64,000 bases of DNA, from positions 1-64,000 of the forward strand of contig NZ_NIHD01000016.1 of the NCBI RefSeq assembly GCF_002806975.1, given 5' to 3'. Each line of letters opens with the position of its first letter. Position 1 is the first letter of the stretch. This document shows, one piece after another, positions 63,349 to 64,000 of the stretch. Origin of the DNA: Marinobacter aromaticivorans. Its GTDB lineage: Bacteria; Pseudomonadota; Gammaproteobacteria; Pseudomonadales; Oleiphilaceae. The notes beneath the pieces were generated by a model. That model was not told where the DNA came from, did not search any database, and worked only from the letters and a program-made list of their open reading frames with translations. Both the position numbers and the translations under genes were made by a program.

Positions 63349-64000
63349 CTACTCCACAAAATTTGACTGACTGGCGATTAATGGCGAGAGCTCTATGTTC
63401 CAGTGCTGCATACCACTTTTGCTATACACGTAGTGCCCGCTCAGGGATTTGATTTGCGGTACACGGTCTGGATTTACGCCGTTAAGGATCAAAGATGCAA
63501 GGCGGGCGGCCGTCAGGCCCTCCTGGTAGGCCGAAACCGTAAAGCCGCCGACACCCTGTTCCTTGCCAATAGAAATATCCCAGAACGAAAAAATTGGTAT
63601 CTGCGATCTGTAATAAGCCTGATTGATGAGCTCGCCTGGCGCTACGTAATTGTTTTCAGCGTCTCGTATGGTGTGGTGAGTGCCTACAATCACGGCATCA
63701 TACTGTGTATGTGCATTGTCAACCGCGCTTAACCAGGTGTCTTTGTCGTTTGTGAGCACGATATCCAGATGAGAGCCGTAAAGCTGAGCCTGGCGGGCAT
63801 CACCAAAATAATCATTCACGGCATTACGCATGGTTATCGAGTCATCCATCAGAATCAGGAAACGATCCCTGTTCTGAAGAACTTTACGTAAATGACGAAT
63901 GCTTTGTGCAAAAAACGGGCGCTCCAGAATCCCGGTCACCAGCGGGTGATCAAGGGCAGGGTGCTGTACCCGGGTGCCATTCACACCAAAAAAGACCACC
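63349..64000 (-). CDS. ABC-type substrate-binding-like protein (partial, 5' end beyond the window)
   Basis: About 216 residues of a protein cut by the right edge. The pattern LIDQAYYRSQIPIFSFWD-like and FTVSAYQEGLTAARLASLIL, ending in MQHWNIELS, resembles the C-terminal lobe of ABC-type periplasmic sugar- or ligand-binding proteins. It is similar in kind to the 46566-47555 protein, although I cannot align them closely. Such proteins often stand beside sensor kinases; the neighbours on the other side are outside the window. Confidence 0.65.
   Translation of the reverse strand, partial: VVFFGVNGTRVQHPALDHPLVTGILERPFFAQSIRHLRKVLQNRDRFLILMDDSITMRNAVNDYFGDARQAQLYGSHLDIVLTNDKDTWLSAVDNAHTQYDAVIVGTHHTIRDAENNYVAPGELINQAYYRSQIPIFSFWDISIGKEQGVGGFTVSAYQEGLTAARLASLILNGVNPDRVPQIKSLSGHYVYSKSGMQHWNIELSPLIASQSNFVE

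Noticed and set aside
1..64000. tRNA, rRNA, CRISPR array, insertion sequence, prophage genes
   Set aside because: No cloverleaf-like segments, spaced repeats, transposase or phage genes were noticed in reading; a tRNAscan, CRISPR and IS search would settle it.

Overview
The window looks like chromosomal DNA of a marine gammaproteobacterium of the Marinobacter type. This is an inference from the gene families, moderate GC content, a Xcp-like type II secretion cluster, a LexA box of gammaproteobacterial form and many lipid, alcohol and envelope genes; no rRNA or other marker gene is present to prove it. I see no tRNA, rRNA, CRISPR array, insertion sequence or prophage. About 51 protein genes fill the window, mostly in tight operons with 4-11 bp overlaps.

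Layout. 0.3-5.4 kb: a large PAS/GAF/GGDEF/EAL signalling protein, then stress-type genes (a PfpI/DJ-1 protein, ChaB, an exported PRC-barrel protein with an 11-residue repeat tail). 5.6-8.9 kb: a flavin dehydrogenase and a thiamine-diphosphate (TPP) enzyme. 9.0-15.9 kb, minus strand: an FMN glutamate-synthase-like protein, a PoxB-like TPP enzyme, an aminotransferase and a complete polar amino-acid ABC importer. 15.9-16.6 kb: a scar holding an internally deleted pfpI relic and a short ORF resembling only the N-terminus of MksF/JetA (DUF3375). 16.7-23.5 kb: SstT, a shikimate kinase, a thioesterase, a DUF1127-like protein, a LysR regulator, an EEP phosphohydrolase and a MuiA-like (DUF4139) protein. 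23.6-28.8 kb: two very large putative lipoproteins with hydrolase features. 29.0-33.8 kb: an operon of an alkyl-DHAP-synthase-like flavoprotein, a glycerol-3-phosphate dehydrogenase and an FGGY kinase.

33.9-42.5 kb: type II secretion genes, gspC divergent from gspEFGHIJKLM, with no gspD, gspN or gspO in the window. 42.6-44.6 kb: a GNAT acetyltransferase and glutathione reductase. 44.6-49.8 kb, minus strand: TonB-dependent receptor, periplasmic ABC-type binding protein and hybrid histidine kinase, which I read as an import-and-sense module. 49.9-53.7 kb: a small tail-anchored protein, a BASS-type transporter with its GntR regulator, and a Baeyer-Villiger-type monooxygenase. 53.8-59.0 kb: a LysR regulator divergent from dabB-dabA, the DAB inorganic-carbon transporter, with a strong inverted repeat between them. 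59.0-60.3 kb: yebG behind a 16-bp LexA box, and fabH. 60.7-64.0 kb: a beta-CASP metallo-hydrolase behind a 9-bp inverted repeat, an LpxR-like lipid A deacylase, and the cut end of a second ABC-type binding protein.

The most interesting items are the LysR-DAB locus, the TonB/binding-protein/kinase operon, the alkyl-DHAP-synthase/GlpD/FGGY operon, the two giant lipoproteins, and the scar at 15.9-16.6 kb. No single locus is clearly a new defence or mobile system.
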